A DNA stretch of 64,000 nt from Endomychus coccineus (taxonomy: Eukaryota > Arthropoda > Insecta > Coleoptera > Endomychidae). The notes under the pieces are model-generated. The model was not told the DNA's origin. It made no database searches and worked only from the letters and a program-made list of their open reading frames with translations. Location of the stretch: the NCBI GenBank assembly GCA_958510875.1, contig OY294067.1, positions 260,091,736-260,155,735 on the forward strand, given 5' to 3'. The translations under genes were made by a program, and so were the position numbers. Positions 34,871-45,804 of this stretch are shown in pieces; the first letter of the stretch is position 1; every line of letters begins with the position of its first letter.

Positions 34871-35992
34871 AAAAACGTGTGGCACTCGGGGACTGCCGCG
34901 GTGAAGCTATTGCATAGCATTTTTTCTCAACTTTGCAATTATAATTATTTATTTATTTTTAATTTATGCAGTAATTTTTTTTCTTTGATAATAATTCAAG
35001 TTTTTTCTTTGATATTAATTCAAGTTACACTTTTTGAGCGTTTTTTCTTTTATTGAATAAATGAGAAGTTAATATCGTTTAAAATATTTTTATTATCTTA
35101 CAATACATGTAGGTTATTCAGGAATTTGTTATCATTGAAACTATAGGTTTATGGTAACTGAAATAAGAGACATAAGTTTGAGACTTGATATCCTCTAAAT
35201 ATCTGGAAAATACCGCGTCAATGGTGGCCCCATATTTTGTTGTGGATTCTTGTGGATCATTATTCATTTTCAAATTCAATTTTTCCGAAAGAAAAGTTGT
35301 CAACCGCTCTGATTTTTTTATCAGCGAAGTTGATGTTGAAATCGCCAGCCAAGGTAAGTGGAAATTCATTACCATTTGTACTAAGTATTTGCTATACCTC
35401 GTCCAATTTTGGATTCGGAGAAATGTAAATTGCTACCATGACTATGTGTAGGCCATTTCTAAGTTAGCATAAGAACGCACAAATATCTCCAAAAAATGAG
35501 CGCCTAACATTAACATCGCTAACGTGGGCAATATTCATTTCAATATTCGGAGTCATAATATTAGTAACATTATTATTATTTTGGTAAATAGCTACCCCAC
35601 CTTTTGGAACAGTATCTCGTTTGAATTGAACAATACAATTGAAATTAGGTATTTCAATCGGATTATCATGCGCCATGCATGATTCGGTAAGAAGTAACAC
35701 ATTTGTTTGTCTCGTAACTGAATCTTGTAAATCGTATTTGTGACTATTTAGACTTTGGCAATTGAAAGTCATTATTGAAATGCCATTTCCATTACTAAGA
35801 TAATCGAAGACACTTTGAGCTGTCGTCTCAACACTATTTAAAGGCAGTCTTTTGAATTCTTGCAACAAAGATGCAGTCGATGCAGCTTGCCTTCGATTAT
35901 TATAAAACTTGAATGTAGAATTATCGTTTTTTGTCGTGATATACAATTTTTCAATATTAGTCACCCGAGAGAGCGCAACATAAGCGAGTTCC
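34871..35992 (-). mobile_element. Helentron (Helitron2-type) 3' part: helicase end plus EEP endonuclease
   Basis: Reading the reverse strand from 35,992: QELAYVALSRVTNIEKLY, which is Pif1-type helicase motif VI, then NNRRQAASTASLLQEFKRLP. The same 166-codon frame (35,964-35,464) continues into an apurinic-type endonuclease: ISIMTFNCQSLNSHKYDL, NVLLLTESCMA (metal-binding Glu), PKGGVAIYQNN. After a shift, LAGDFNINFADKK (catalytic Asp-Asn) at about 35,365-35,330 and DAVFSRYLEDIKSQ, FSYHKPI end at 35,118. Fusion of helicase to such a nuclease is a trait of Helentrons. Downstream, 34,880-34,925 in reverse reads GCTATGCAATAGCTTCACCG, CGGCAGTCCCCGAGTGCCAC, a subterminal motif known from insect members. 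The Rep domain and the rest of the helicase are absent, cut off at 35,992. Confidence 0.88.
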
Positions 35993-35994
35993 TG

Positions 35995-36461
35995 TTATTT
36001 TTCGTTACGGAATTTCTTGATTCGGTCGCCGCGCTCAAAGCCCGCGATAAAAGCTATATGCAATATATGCAATAGCATAATAGAAACAGGTACTCTCAGA
36101 TCTCTGCTACGCGCGTCTAACGTATAAACTCTAACTGACGCGTAGCGAGCTCCTAGAGGCATATGTCAAAATGATTTCGTTCGTAGCTAATTACATAGGA
36201 CGTGTGGAGTTCATGCAATTATGTTTCTAGATAATTCGAACCCTCTAATTTCGATAGGCCACGTGAAAATCCCGGAGTCTAAAGCGCTAGAGTGTTATAA
36301 CATTCGTATAAAATAGCGAAATTTCTCACTTTTAGAAACTTCAAATTAATTAATTAATTTGACACATGTTAGGTGTTTAGGTCTTACATTATTTTTCGTT
36401 ACGGAATTTCTTGATTCGGTCGCCGCGCTCAAAGCCCGCGATAAAAGCTATATGCAATAGC
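35995..36461. repeat. Compound repeat: 320-bp core between 71-bp direct repeats
   Basis: TTATTTTTCGTTACGGAATT...AAAGCTATATGCAATA occurs at 35,995-36,065 and again at 36,389-36,461 with no mismatch seen. Between them, 36,075-36,375 matches the interior of the TIR transposon at 29,776-30,230 but lacks about 150 bases of it. The left direct repeat abuts helicase codons of the Helentron. The repeat ends in GCTATATGCAATAGC, close to the Helentron subterminal GCTATGCAATAGC, so the direct repeats may themselves be Helentron end sequence. Confidence 0.7.
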
Positions 36462-36614
36462 TTAAAAATAATTGTTTTGTTGGATACGAGGAGGGAATAA
36501 AACATTCAAAAGCTTGACATATGGAAATCATTTGTACCTATTCAGTTCGAAAACAAACAAAAAATAGGGATTCTCATACGATCAGCTATTAAATGTGTTA
36601 TTTCCCGATATGAT

Positions 36615-37310
36615 GTCAGGTATACGTATAACTATTCCCATCAAGTCTTTCATAATAAAGCTCGGGATCACCACCTACAGCACCCTCTCATGGACGATCG
36701 TGTGAGTTCCATTGCGAAAACCGCTTCACAAAAACCTGGTATTCTATTTCGTGCCAAGAGCATCTTTACATCCCAGCAGCTCCTTATAATATACAAAGCA
36801 CAGATTCGACCCGTTCTGGAGTACGGTTCATATGTTTGGAGTTCGGCTCTCAAACATACGCTGAAGCTCTTGGATTCTATCCAGAAGAGAGCTATTCATT
36901 TGATTTATGATGCCACACTTACGAGTTCATGGACCTCTCTAGAACATCATAGAAAGGTGGAAGATGCCTCCCTTTTCTATAGATATTTCCATGGTCGGTG
37001 TTCATCAGAAATCTCGTCTATTGTTCCACCAGGAGATGATCCAGATAGGCGGACTAGACGAACTCAAACTAGTTGCCCCTTCACTGTGAAGCTCGAGACC
37101 TGCCGAACTTCTTCCTACCTCATTTTATTATCGGACAGCAAAGTTATGGAAATTTTCAAATAGTGAAGTATTTCCCTATGCCTATAACCTCCAAACATTC
37201 AAGAAAAATACGAATGCCAATATCCTCTCCCCACATTCCACTGCTGGCTCACACGATGTTCTTCGAATATTAAAGGTTTCCCCTTCATGTAGTCAAAATA
37301 TACAAAATTC
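36615..37310 (+). mobile_element. J1-family LINE 3' half, comparatively intact
   Basis: The 157-codon frame 36,690-37,163 holds MDDRVSSIAKTASQKPGILF, RAKSIFTSQQLLIIYKAQIR, PVLEYGSYVWSSALK, LDSIQKRAIHLIYDATL, SLFYRYFHGRCSSEISSIVP and PFTVKLETCRTSSYL, which is the RT thumb and C-terminal region of the family. A single shift then gives YRTAKLWKFSNSEVFPYAYN and the tail ending ATGTAGTCAAAATAT at 37,290-37,304. RT catalytic region is absent (5' truncation). Reverse frames over it are shadows. Confidence 0.88.
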
Positions 37311-37607
37311 TTTAAAAAAATATAAAAACATAATAACTTACGTCTTATATCTAACAAAACAATTATTTTTGATTTTTAATACACTTCAAAAAAACACTTC
37401 AAAAAAACGCTTGTCTTATTTTTTTTACTTCTAGTCCATGTTTGATTTTAGTCATTAGCCTTCACATAATTGTCATTATTATTAATTGTCAATTGTAATA
37501 AATTCTGTTTATTTCCATGAGGGCTTCAGAATTCCAAGCTTTCCACAAATATCATGCCCCAACTCGATTGAATAACAAGTGGGACAAAATGCAAAATTTA
37601 TAGGAGT

Positions 37608-38050
37608 CACTATCTTGAATTTTTGAATTTTGACAATACTATCATAATGTCCGGCCACAAAACCCTTATAATTTTGAATAGAATTGAATCATATTTGAAA
37701 AAAGCCGTCCGTCATCTTGAATATTATAATTTTGATATAAAAATCATGATCTCCGACATCAAAAGCCTTCACATACCAATTTTGAATACATTCGGACCAT
37801 AAACACGAAACTAGTTATCCATCTGGAATTTTTGAATTTTGACCAAAAATCATCATCTCCGAACCCAAAATCCCCATATACCAATTTTGAATGTAATCAT
37901 ACCATAATCACAAAACTTGTCCGGCATCTTGAAGTCATCATCTTTTATTTTGGAATTTTGACTAAAAATCATGATCTCCGACCCTAAAAGCCCCCATATA
38001 CCAATTTTGAATACAATTGGACCATGATCACAAAACTCCTTCGCCATCTT
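37608..38050 (-). repeat. Tandem repeat, about four units of 102-122 bp
   Basis: Units start at about 37,611, 37,712, 37,818 and 37,924, each with CATCTTGAA or CATCTGGAA, ATTTTGACNAAAAATCAT, GATCTCCGACCC, AAAAGCCCCCATATACC, AATTTTGAATACAATTGGAC and CATGATCACAAAACT. Later units are more alike than the first. A reverse frame at 37,853-38,047 reads two repeat copies (KIGIWGLLGSEIMIFSQNSK and the related KIGIWGFW); the same sequence style appears in non-coding satellites, so I do not treat it as a protein gene. Confidence 0.8.
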
Positions 38051-38279
38051 GGTTATCTCTTATGAAAATTCCATAATGCAATATCACCTGAATAATGAAC
38101 ACCTCCCCGATTTCAAGTTAATCGAAATACTAGAATTGGGTCTAAATCAACAAGCAAGATCTACAAAAACGTACAAATAAATTAAGAAACAAACAAGGCA
38201 AGTTAAATAGAAGCTTATTATGAAAGAGAATAATGAAATAATTTAAGAAAAACGTTTATAAAACTAAAGACTAAAGTGT

Positions 38280-38700
38280 ATTCCAATCTAGTTTACATGC
38301 ACAATGCATTCCTTTACTGGATAATAACATTCACTATGTAAGTAATACCTAGCTGTTTTAGATACTTTTGAATTCCTGGAAAGCTCTAATATGTGATTGG
38401 AGTTTGTTGTATGATTCAACTCCTGCATACATGGGATTCTTTTCATATTTACCCAGAGTTATGAAAAACCTGTTTCTTGATAGTTAAAATTTTGATTAAA
38501 TTCTAATATTTGACTTTATTAAGCAGCAAACACTTCAAAATATGTATACATGGAAATATCATTACAAAAGGACTTTTGGAAATATGTTTACAACATTATT
38601 TAAATTTCACGTTAAAAATAAGCCTTAGAATTTTCTTTTCAGTTATAAACGAGCGAACGGTTGTAGCATTACCCTAAAATATTATGTTGTAACAGACATT
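38280..38700 (-). mobile_element. Weak LINE 3' relic
   Basis: Reverse-strand pieces GVESYNKLQSHIRAFQEFKS and, shifted, HSECYYPVKECI resemble the C-terminal YNKLP...LK.FK...KCYYSV.EY block of Jockey/CR1 LINEs. Upstream pieces CIHILKCLLLNKVK and ILTIKKQVFHNS are poorly conserved. Many stops, so family and limits are uncertain. Confidence 0.45.
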
Positions 38701-39079
38701 CTGTTTTAATAATAATTTTATTTGAAAATCCACCATATGATACGATCTATTATTTTTTATAAATATTCTTAGGATGGTAATTTCAAGTCAACTTTATTAT
38801 CTACTTGTAGGCCTAAAAATGTAAATACTGTAGAATACTACAATTATTAAGGTGTTGCTTAAGTAATACTTTTGCATGTCACATCAAGAAAATAAAAAGT
38901 CCATGAGCTTGCCCTTGTAGAATTCGTGGTACATATGTTTATGGTGAATAAGAATTTTACCTCGGAAAGCTAGATTGAATAATTTACACATCAGAAATTT
39001 TATTGATAATACATCAAATACGTATCGAAAAATATGACAGATACTTGCATACATCTATATAGTTTTGAAGATGATACGC

Positions 39080-39725
39080 TAGTTGTCAAAACTATAGTTA
39101 CGTTAAAGTTTTTCAAATATTTTATGTAAGATGTAAAATTTTCTTCCAAATAAATGTGGTCTAAAAATTTGACCGCATTATATCTGATAGCTAATAATTC
39201 CTTTTAAATATTAGAATATATTTCTGAAGCATTTAATGTTTTACTTTCATAACCTACCGGTAAGTCGGAGCCTATTTTTCCTATTTTGATAATATAACGC
39301 CTATTGCGGAATTGGTTGCATCTGTAGTAACATTCAAGTGTTCGGAAAAATCGGGATATTGTAAAATAGATTCATTTATGAGTAAGTTTTTCTATAAGTT
39401 GAAATATTTAATGTATTCGGGGTATTTATTCCTGGAAGCGTGTTTCAACATTTCGTATGAGACTTAGTTAATTTGGATAAATATCCTAATAACTCTAAAA
39501 ATTGTTTTATGTGTTTTGTAATTCTTGGTAAGGGATTATTTTGAATCGCAGTTTTCTGTCAATTTAAGTAACAAACCTACTTATGTTAATTCTGATTTGG
39601 CTATTTGAATTTTCAAATTAGCCTATATCAATCTTTTAAACACTTCTCGCAAACGATGTATGTGTTCTTGTGAACTTGTATACAGTTACAGGTGCGTTTT
39701 TTGAAGCGACTGGCATTCTCAAATA
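39080..39725 (-). mobile_element. Ty3/gypsy-type LTR retrotransposon pol relic (RT end to RNase H)
   Basis: Reverse strand: SSQEHIHRLREVFKRL and NLKIQIAKSEL at about 39,690-39,600 are the end of RT. After a broken linker come ASRNKYPEYIKYF, KNLLINESILQYPDFSEHLN, VTTDATNSAIGVILSK (RNase H start, catalytic TDA) at about 39,385-39,285, and FFRPHLFGRKF-like IFRPHLFGRKF near 39,150. Nearly every block is separated by stops or shifts. No LTRs, protease or integrase were identified; sequence beyond 39,080 towards 38,800 decays. Confidence 0.75.
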
Positions 39726-40635
39726 TTCATAATTATCATTTTCTGTATTGAACGCTGTCTTGGGTATTTAACACCCATCAAATAGCCGTTTCCACAATTT
39801 GGGGGTAATTAACTCCAGGTCAAAAAGGACTGACCCAGACGGATAACGAATTATGAAGAATATAATATTCAATAATGGAAAAAATTATAATTATTTAAGA
39901 AGTCCCAGAACACAAAACGATGTGAACAAAGGTCGACATATTATTTCCATGGTTTGTAATCGAATATACATATTATTGCATCATTAGATAAATCTATATC
40001 CAAATTATACTCATACGTAAGTTAGTTCCTTACTGGTGCTCAAATCCGATCTACTTACTCTCTTACTCTATACATTATAATTATTCTAACCAAGAAAATT
40101 GAATTATTCAACATTAATCATAAATCTTAATTCTATTCAATTTTGATATTGTAATAATTAGAGCAAAGATAATTCTCCTGGAATTCTAGACAATTAAAAC
40201 AGAGTTGTTTGAATCGAGAAAGACATGAAATTAGATTACACGAAACGACTTTAAAATTGACTGCAACTTTTCCGTGCTCATCATCCAATTTGAAACTCAA
40301 ACTTAAAAATCTTCTCGTCGTAGTTTATTGACAATTCGTCTGAAAGAATGGAAATAAAGTCACCAGCTACCAATTGACAAAAGTTTTCGAACTGAAAGCA
40401 CACGGCTGGCATTAATTAGAAGCGAAAGCGATTTGCTCTTGAGATTTTGCATTTTAACTTCGATTGGTATTTGATTTCGAATGAAAAAGTTAAGTTTCAA
40501 ACAGCACCGTAATAGGAGATTTTCAAGAGGTTTTTTACTCATAATAAATAGTTCAAGTGGGTAACCAGATACCATCATGAAAATTTCGGAATTAAATACA
40601 ACAAAAATGAGTTCTAAGTTGGTTTATCTCTCCTA
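39726..40635. other. Mostly non-coding; unrecognised reverse frame
   Basis: A 72-codon reverse frame at 40,578-40,360 (LELFIMSKKPLENLLLRCCL, LKSKSLSLLINASRVLS) lies just downstream, in reverse sense, of the possible exon at 40,640-40,832. A CATTCTTTCAG acceptor-like word follows at about 40,335-40,345. The segment loosely recalls the end of insect chemoreceptors, but the match is too weak to name. Confidence 0.25.
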
Positions 40636-40639
40636 GAAT

Positions 40640-40832
40640 TTCATCATCTTCCAACTCCTTTCCAAACGGCATTTTCTTGAAGTATTTCTGGTTCATGAAG
40701 TTCCACGTTTACTTCGCTATATCTTATTACACTGGAAATCGTATTGTTTCCAGTTATGTCTTTATAGAACCCATCCAAATCGCGGTTGAAATTTCGCTCC
40801 TCCGAACATACAAGAAATCTGAAAAAATGCAA
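40640..40832 (-). CDS. Possible exon or gene relic, unknown
   Basis: Reverse frame of 62 codons. A splice-acceptor-like ATTTTTTCAG (about 40,820-40,829) leads into FLVCSEERNFNRDLDGFYKD, ITGNNTISSVIRYSEVNVEL and HEPEILQENAVWKGVGR, ending in tandem TGA codons. In the overlapping frame an ATG opens MPFGKELEDDEILGEINQLR and stops 26 codons later, so a frameshift at the boundary would extend the reading. Residue use is protein-like. No family recognised. Confidence 0.3.
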
Positions 40833-41484
40833 TAATTAATATTCGGTCATCACGTTCGCTATGCTAGAATTGTGGCAATCTTGAACATATGCAGAATGAA
40901 ACCAAGATCTTATCTTGTCTTCGAACATGCTTCGTTTTCGAGAAACAGGGTGTCAAAATTTTATTAAAATATGGTGTTTTATTAATTACTACTCAGAAGT
41001 TTCCCGCGTTTTTTATGAAACTGGGTGTGTTTGTTAGCAGTCACAAGAGGCTTTTTTTGATGTCATTAGATTGACAATAACAATACTAGTGGCGTCGCAG
41101 AGGGTTATCTGATTGATATTGATGGTGAAAGTAAAAGTAAGCCACTGTTTCTTTCTAAGTTTAATATCATTATCAAATTCAACAATTAAAAATACAATTT
41201 TGCACTTGAAATATTTTGTATCCTGCTTAGTTTTCGAGTAGAAAATAAAAACTTATTCTTTGCACGCCATGAGCCATAAAACGAATATCTAGAGGCGTTT
41301 TAAATTTCCTCAAGTTTTGCCAAAATGGTAAATACAATAAAACTGAAGGGAAAGCATTTCAATTTTCAGTCGTTCTGATATTTTAAAAATGGTACTTCTA
41401 CACTCAGACTTTCAAACACTCTGCATCGTGTTTTATAAGCTTTTGAATTAGGGACCAAGTTTTCCAAGGAAAGAATAATGGTTT

Positions 41485-41800
41485 TTGTTCGTTATATCGT
41501 TCTTCAATGCAGCCACGTCTCAGTATAAAACACAATGCTCAATGCAATTCGCTTGTGGAAAATGCATCATCAGGATATCCATGGGAAAATCGAAAATAAT
41601 TGAAGTGTTAGAAAGATCACCATCGAATGCAATAATGATATTCCTCCTCCCCAGTCAAGAAGAATGGAACATGAAAGAATGCAATACTCTGAACTTGACG
41701 GAAGCTCTTAATGTTGAAAGTATGATGCAATTGTGTGAAAAATTGACTCCTCAAAGCATACATTTGATGAGACTCTGTATCAGACATCCGGAAACACGCA
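41485..41800 (+). pseudogene. Serpin-like exon fragment
   Basis: The first part of a 171-codon frame reads QFACGKCIIRISMGKSKIIE, then VLERSPSNAIMIFLLPSQEE, WNMKECNTLNLTEALNVESM and MQLCEKLTPQSIHL. In serpins (serine-protease inhibitors) the order G.f.Y.....AKIIELPY...AM.I.LP....L...E..L.. is similar, so this may be a relic of the central sheet-B/strand-3C region. Upstream, GPSFPRKE-like codons in another frame would also fit. There is no reactive-centre loop or hinge, and from about 41,905 the same frame runs into a J1 LINE, so no complete gene is here. Identification by eye; low to moderate confidence. Confidence 0.35.
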
Positions 41801-41904
41801 ATGGCAAATATGGAAGACGTAAATATTATTATTCATCTTTGAGGATCCCGTTAGTGCCCAAAGCACTACGGCATGAAAGGTCTTTTGTGATTGTTCACTA
41901 TCTG

Positions 41905-42600
41905 TATGACTTCACAACTGCTAAGTTTCATTGGTGGCACCAAGGCCTTGGAAAACTTTCGTCAGCTTTGTCGTTTACTATCGAGTTTTCTCTCAGTTAG
42001 ATCACTCCATGTGATGGTTGGCGGATTCTCCAGCTCTTATCGCTGGTGTTCCACAGTGACCTGTCCTGGTACCAGCTTTGCTTCTGTTCCATTTCAACGA
42101 TCTGTTGGATGTGAACTCTTGTCCCGTTCACAGCTTTGCCGAACATGATGCACTTCATAACGCGTCCTCATTTAGAGCCCCTTCCGATTTCCATGGGTTA
42201 CAAAAACCAAGCTGTATTTTCTCCAGAAAAGCGGATCCCGTAATTCCCAATATGATTATGTCGGGAACAACTAATCCTATGAAGTCCTCCATGAGACGAT
42301 CATGTGAGATCCAACTTGGTCTTGGAGTACTATGCACATGTTTGGATTTCAGCTCTCAAAATCTGAAGCTCTTAGATTCTATTCGGAAGAGAACTATTGG
42401 TGATATTATACACTTACAAATTCAAAGACCTTTCTACAACATCGTAGGAAGGTGGGCGATCTCTCCTTTTTCTGTATATTTTTGTCGTCGATGTCTGTTA
42501 TTCCATCAAGAAAGATTACCAATAGGTAGCACACATATGCCGCTCAAAGTCATAAGAGATATCAGTCCATGCAAAACCTTAGCTTTTGGCGCTGCCTTAT
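41905..42600 (+). mobile_element. J1-family LINE, RT middle to C-terminus, decayed
   Basis: Overlapping frames show WHQGL.K at 41,933-41,955, LLSSFLSVRSLHVMV (41,970-42,010), VPFQ/INDL-type sequence, and HSFAEHDALHNAS (42,130-42,165) where FADD has become F-A-E-H. Next come CIFSRKADPVIPNMIMSG (42,210-42,265) and LDSIRKRTIG near 42,370. The thumb region continues to about 42,540. The RT catalytic box is destroyed and frame changes are frequent. Confidence 0.8.
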
Positions 42601-43070
42601 ATCTACTGGACTGATTCTTGTAACAAGGGGCGCACAATGAACTCAATCAAGCGGTCTAAGTGCTCCGGACTTATTGATTGATGGCTGCTTGACTGTCCAT
42701 CAAGATGAAGACAATAAATCTATGGAGTAATCAATAACTGAATATTTGTTCATATAATGCTTTTTTTAATGAAGCTACATTTGAGGTTATTGTATAGATA
42801 GCAGTTAACAACTCTCATTCTAGGTAGTAAGTCTTTCAAATTACTGACTATACAGAAAAGCTTACTCACTTCACTTGGTGAGTTCTATGACACTAAGCAT
42901 TCGGATTAGAATTTGTTACGGTGATTCCAAAACATTTTACACCGTCATGAACCTAATTTTGATAAGCCTACAATTGAGGTTATTGTAGATAGCAGAGCTA
43001 GATTATTCATCGATAACTCTTATTTTATATGGCAAATCTTTCGAAAAACTGAACTAATGTTTTTTTTTGT
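42601..43070. repeat. Diverged direct duplication, about 190-bp spacing
   Basis: GAAGCTACATTTGAGGTTAT, TGTATAGATAGCAG at 42,771-42,805 recurs as AAGCCTACAATTGAGGTTAT, TGTAGATAGCAG at 42,964-42,995. Both are followed by AACTCT(C/T)ATT.TA, a GGTA/GGCAA word and TCTTTC(A/G)AA. No protein family recognised. Confidence 0.5.
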
Positions 43071-43074
43071 GTTT

Positions 43075-44370
43075 CATAGTTTGACTACACGAGAGGGAAA
43101 CCTATAATGTGATGTTTGACGAACATCGTGTAAGCTAGCAGTAGAATGTAGGGAGAGGATATAGATAGGAGTTCCACAACTTCGCAGTTCGATAAAAAAT
43201 TAAGTCTGGTAGAAAGAAGTTCGGCCGGTCTTGAGTTTGACAGTGAAGTGGTGACTAGATTGACCGCGTCTAATCCGCCTATCTGGAATCTCTCGTGGTG
43301 AAACAATAGACGAAATTTCTGATGAACACTGACCATGGAAATTTCTATAGAAAAGGGAGAGATCTCCTACCTTCCTACGATGTTCTAGAGAGGTTAATGA
43401 ACTCTCAAATGTGACATCATCATTCAAACGAATAACTCTCGTCTGGATATAATCCAAGAGCTTCAGCGTATGTTTGGGAGCCGAACTCCAAAATTTGAAC
43501 AGTACTCCAGGACAGTTCGAATCTGTGCCTTGTAGAATATGAGGAGCTGCTTGGATGTAGAGTAGCTCTTGGCAGGGAATTGTTTTTGTGAAGCGGTTTC
43601 CGCAATGAACCTCACCTGATCGTCCCGTGAGAGGGTGCTGTTGGTGATCCCCATTTCAAAATCTTTGCCAGATCTCCATTAATTGCTACAACCTAACCGT
43701 CTCGCTCCTCTGACTTCAATAAATGGTATAAGAGTTGTAGAGGAGAAAGCGGTAAGAAGTGTACCCTCATCTGCAAAGCTGTGGACGGGACAGGTTGTCA
43801 CTTCCAGCAGATTGTTGATATGGAGTAGAAAAAATGTTGTTGCCAAGACAGATCCCTGTAGATCACCAGCATTGATACTCATTATATCTGAGAGAAAAAT
43901 AGATAGTGAGGAGTTGAGACTTGGTCAAATGCTTTGGAGATCCCCATGTTTCCCAATAGATTTCTGCCATACATGTGTTACGTAGGCAATCAGTTGATGT
44001 TGGTCTCTGCCGACGAAAGCCATGTTGTCGGTCATTCACAATTTTGCAGCTCTCTAAGTATTTGATGATCTCGATGTTGATTGCTTTCTCCATTACTTTA
44101 GAGATGACAGATAATATTGCCATGGATCTATAAATTATTAGGAAGGGTCTTCTTTCCTTTTTTTAAAATCGGTTGTACTTTATAGCTGTCTTCCAGCTGG
44201 AAGGAAACAAATCACCAAATTTGTATAAAAGAGTTAACAACCTGCAGAAAACTGAAGTTAATTCTGGTGCACATTCTTTAAGAGCGACAGGTGGAATTTT
44301 CTTGATATATACAGAAAAACTTTTCAGTTTATTATAAAAAGTTTGGTGATCATATTCTGTCTTCAAACCA
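43075..44370 (-). mobile_element. J1-family LINE, longest copy (RT start to 3' end)
   Basis: Reverse strand from 44,366: IPPVALKECAPELTSVFCRL, LTLLYKFGDLFPSSWKTA, then MAILSVISKVMEKAINIEII (44,123 on), ESCKIVNDRQHGFRRQRPTS, a shift, then SINAGDLQGSVLATTFFLLH (43,882 on, the PQGS box changed to LQGS), HINNLLEVTTCPVHSFADEG (F-A-D-D now F-A-D-E). Next come SRDDQVRFIAETASQK, LDYIQTRVIRLNDDV, SLFYRNFHGQCSSEISSIVS, and the tail reading CGTGTAGTCAAAC at 43,075-43,087. It gives most of the RT and so anchors the other J1 copies. Catalytic change plus shifts make it dead. Upstream EEP domain is cut off. Confidence 0.9.
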
Positions 44371-45349
44371 CAAATAATTTCTTAGAACAACTTATCAATT
44401 TTAAAAACTCATCTAGTTACGAAATTTTAACACATTAGAAAGGACAGAAATTCATGGAAATAATAAATATGTTCAATTATGTTTTGGCACCATCGGATAA
44501 AGTTTAGCTGTTCCAATTTAGTTTCTGTTATTTTAGATTTGTTGCTGATTCTCATGCTCTTTGAAAAATTGGATCACATATGTAAATTGAAAACAAATTG
44601 TTGAATGAGACTCAATCGAAATTTGGGTAAACGAAATCGTTTCCATCGTAATGATGTCCGTGTACCAATTATTAAATTCTATCCATGTTACCTAAGTGAA
44701 TAATGAAAGCTATGTTGAGTAGAGATTCACTAATATTGAACCTCCGATGAAGGTATCAAGAATCATCACAGATCCTTGTAGAGCAAGCGAAGCCAAGTTC
44801 GAACAAGAACCAAGAGTTACGCGGCATTTCTATAATTAAACATCGAGCTGATTGAAAAAGTTCAAGTAACTTTCGGTGTAAGATCATTACTGTAGAGGAC
44901 TGTGGAGGGGACGACTCGAGCCGAAGTAAATAAGAAACCCTTAAAGGGTAGAAAGATTGAAAAATGGCGACATAGGGGAATATTAAAGAGTTCAGTCAGG
45001 AGAAGACTTGGGGTCGTAAATTGAATCGGGACCGAAGGTGGATAATTAATCAACCTAATTGAAATATGCGAAAACCAAATCTTTGAGTCATCTGTCAAAT
45101 TATAGGTGTGATGAATACTAATTACTTCTCATTTCCATTTTACGCGTCTTCACACAACGATATTTCATCTCGAAAATCATTAACGCTGAGACAATCGTTG
45201 GTTCTTCGATTATCCACCAATTAAGTTCATTGAATGAGACGTTTATGCACTGAGTGTAAAAAATACTCACAAGGGACATATTTAAAATATCATCACATTC
45301 AATTTTACCATATAGAATCCATATTCATACAAATATGTGGAATTAGCTA
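44371..45349. other. Non-coding stretch
   Basis: No recognised feature. The 78-codon reverse frame at 44,862-45,098 covers a slightly GC-richer patch and has no domain that I know. Confidence 0.4.
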
Positions 45350-45505
45350 TATGTAAATTCTCGGGAAATAGGTCACATTAACACATCATATATTTACTAT
45401 ATTATTATATTATAATTAATGTGGTATAATTTCATTTATTCGTGTTTTAGTTTGTTTCGACGACGTATGCATTTTCAATTGGAATTAATGCGATAAAGAC
45501 GCTTT
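45350..45505. mobile_element. PLE terminal-repeat remnant, two pieces in opposite orientation
   Basis: 45,355-45,385 (AAATTCTCGGGAAATAGG, TCACATTAACAC) is the reverse of the PLE terminal-repeat right end. 45,440-45,505 (TTATTCGTGTTTTAGTTTG, TTTCGACGACGTATGCATTT, ATGCGATAAAGACGC) is its left part in forward orientation. The hammerhead segment that should link such parts is missing. Opposed pieces are a common outcome of PLE insertion. Confidence 0.65.
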
Positions 45506-45804
45506 CATATCACATTTCTTTGCATTTTTTGAGGAAGAGACTTTGGCCTTGCCAATAGCCGATTCCTTACAATGAACGTTTTAATCCTGTGGAGTCTAGG
45601 CTATTAACAACATAATAAGATCAATGTCTTCACCTCAAATTACGCTGTTGTCATGAAATGATGATTTTTCTAAACCATCAGTGTTAACAATCACAATTTG
45701 AGCATCACCATCATTTTGGCTTGGATTGAGGAAGTTATCGTGTCATACATTGACTGCCATGCGTTACTCAAATCTTATATCAACACATCTTTGATTCACC
45801 GTAA

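Noticed and set aside
37853..38047. 64-codon reverse-strand protein with internal duplication
   Set aside because: It is two units of a non-coding tandem repeat read in one frame; unit lengths vary and break the frame outside.
44735..44790. Ribozyme-like CCGATGAAGGTATC
   Set aside because: CUGANGA core absent and no flanking pairing or PLE sequence.
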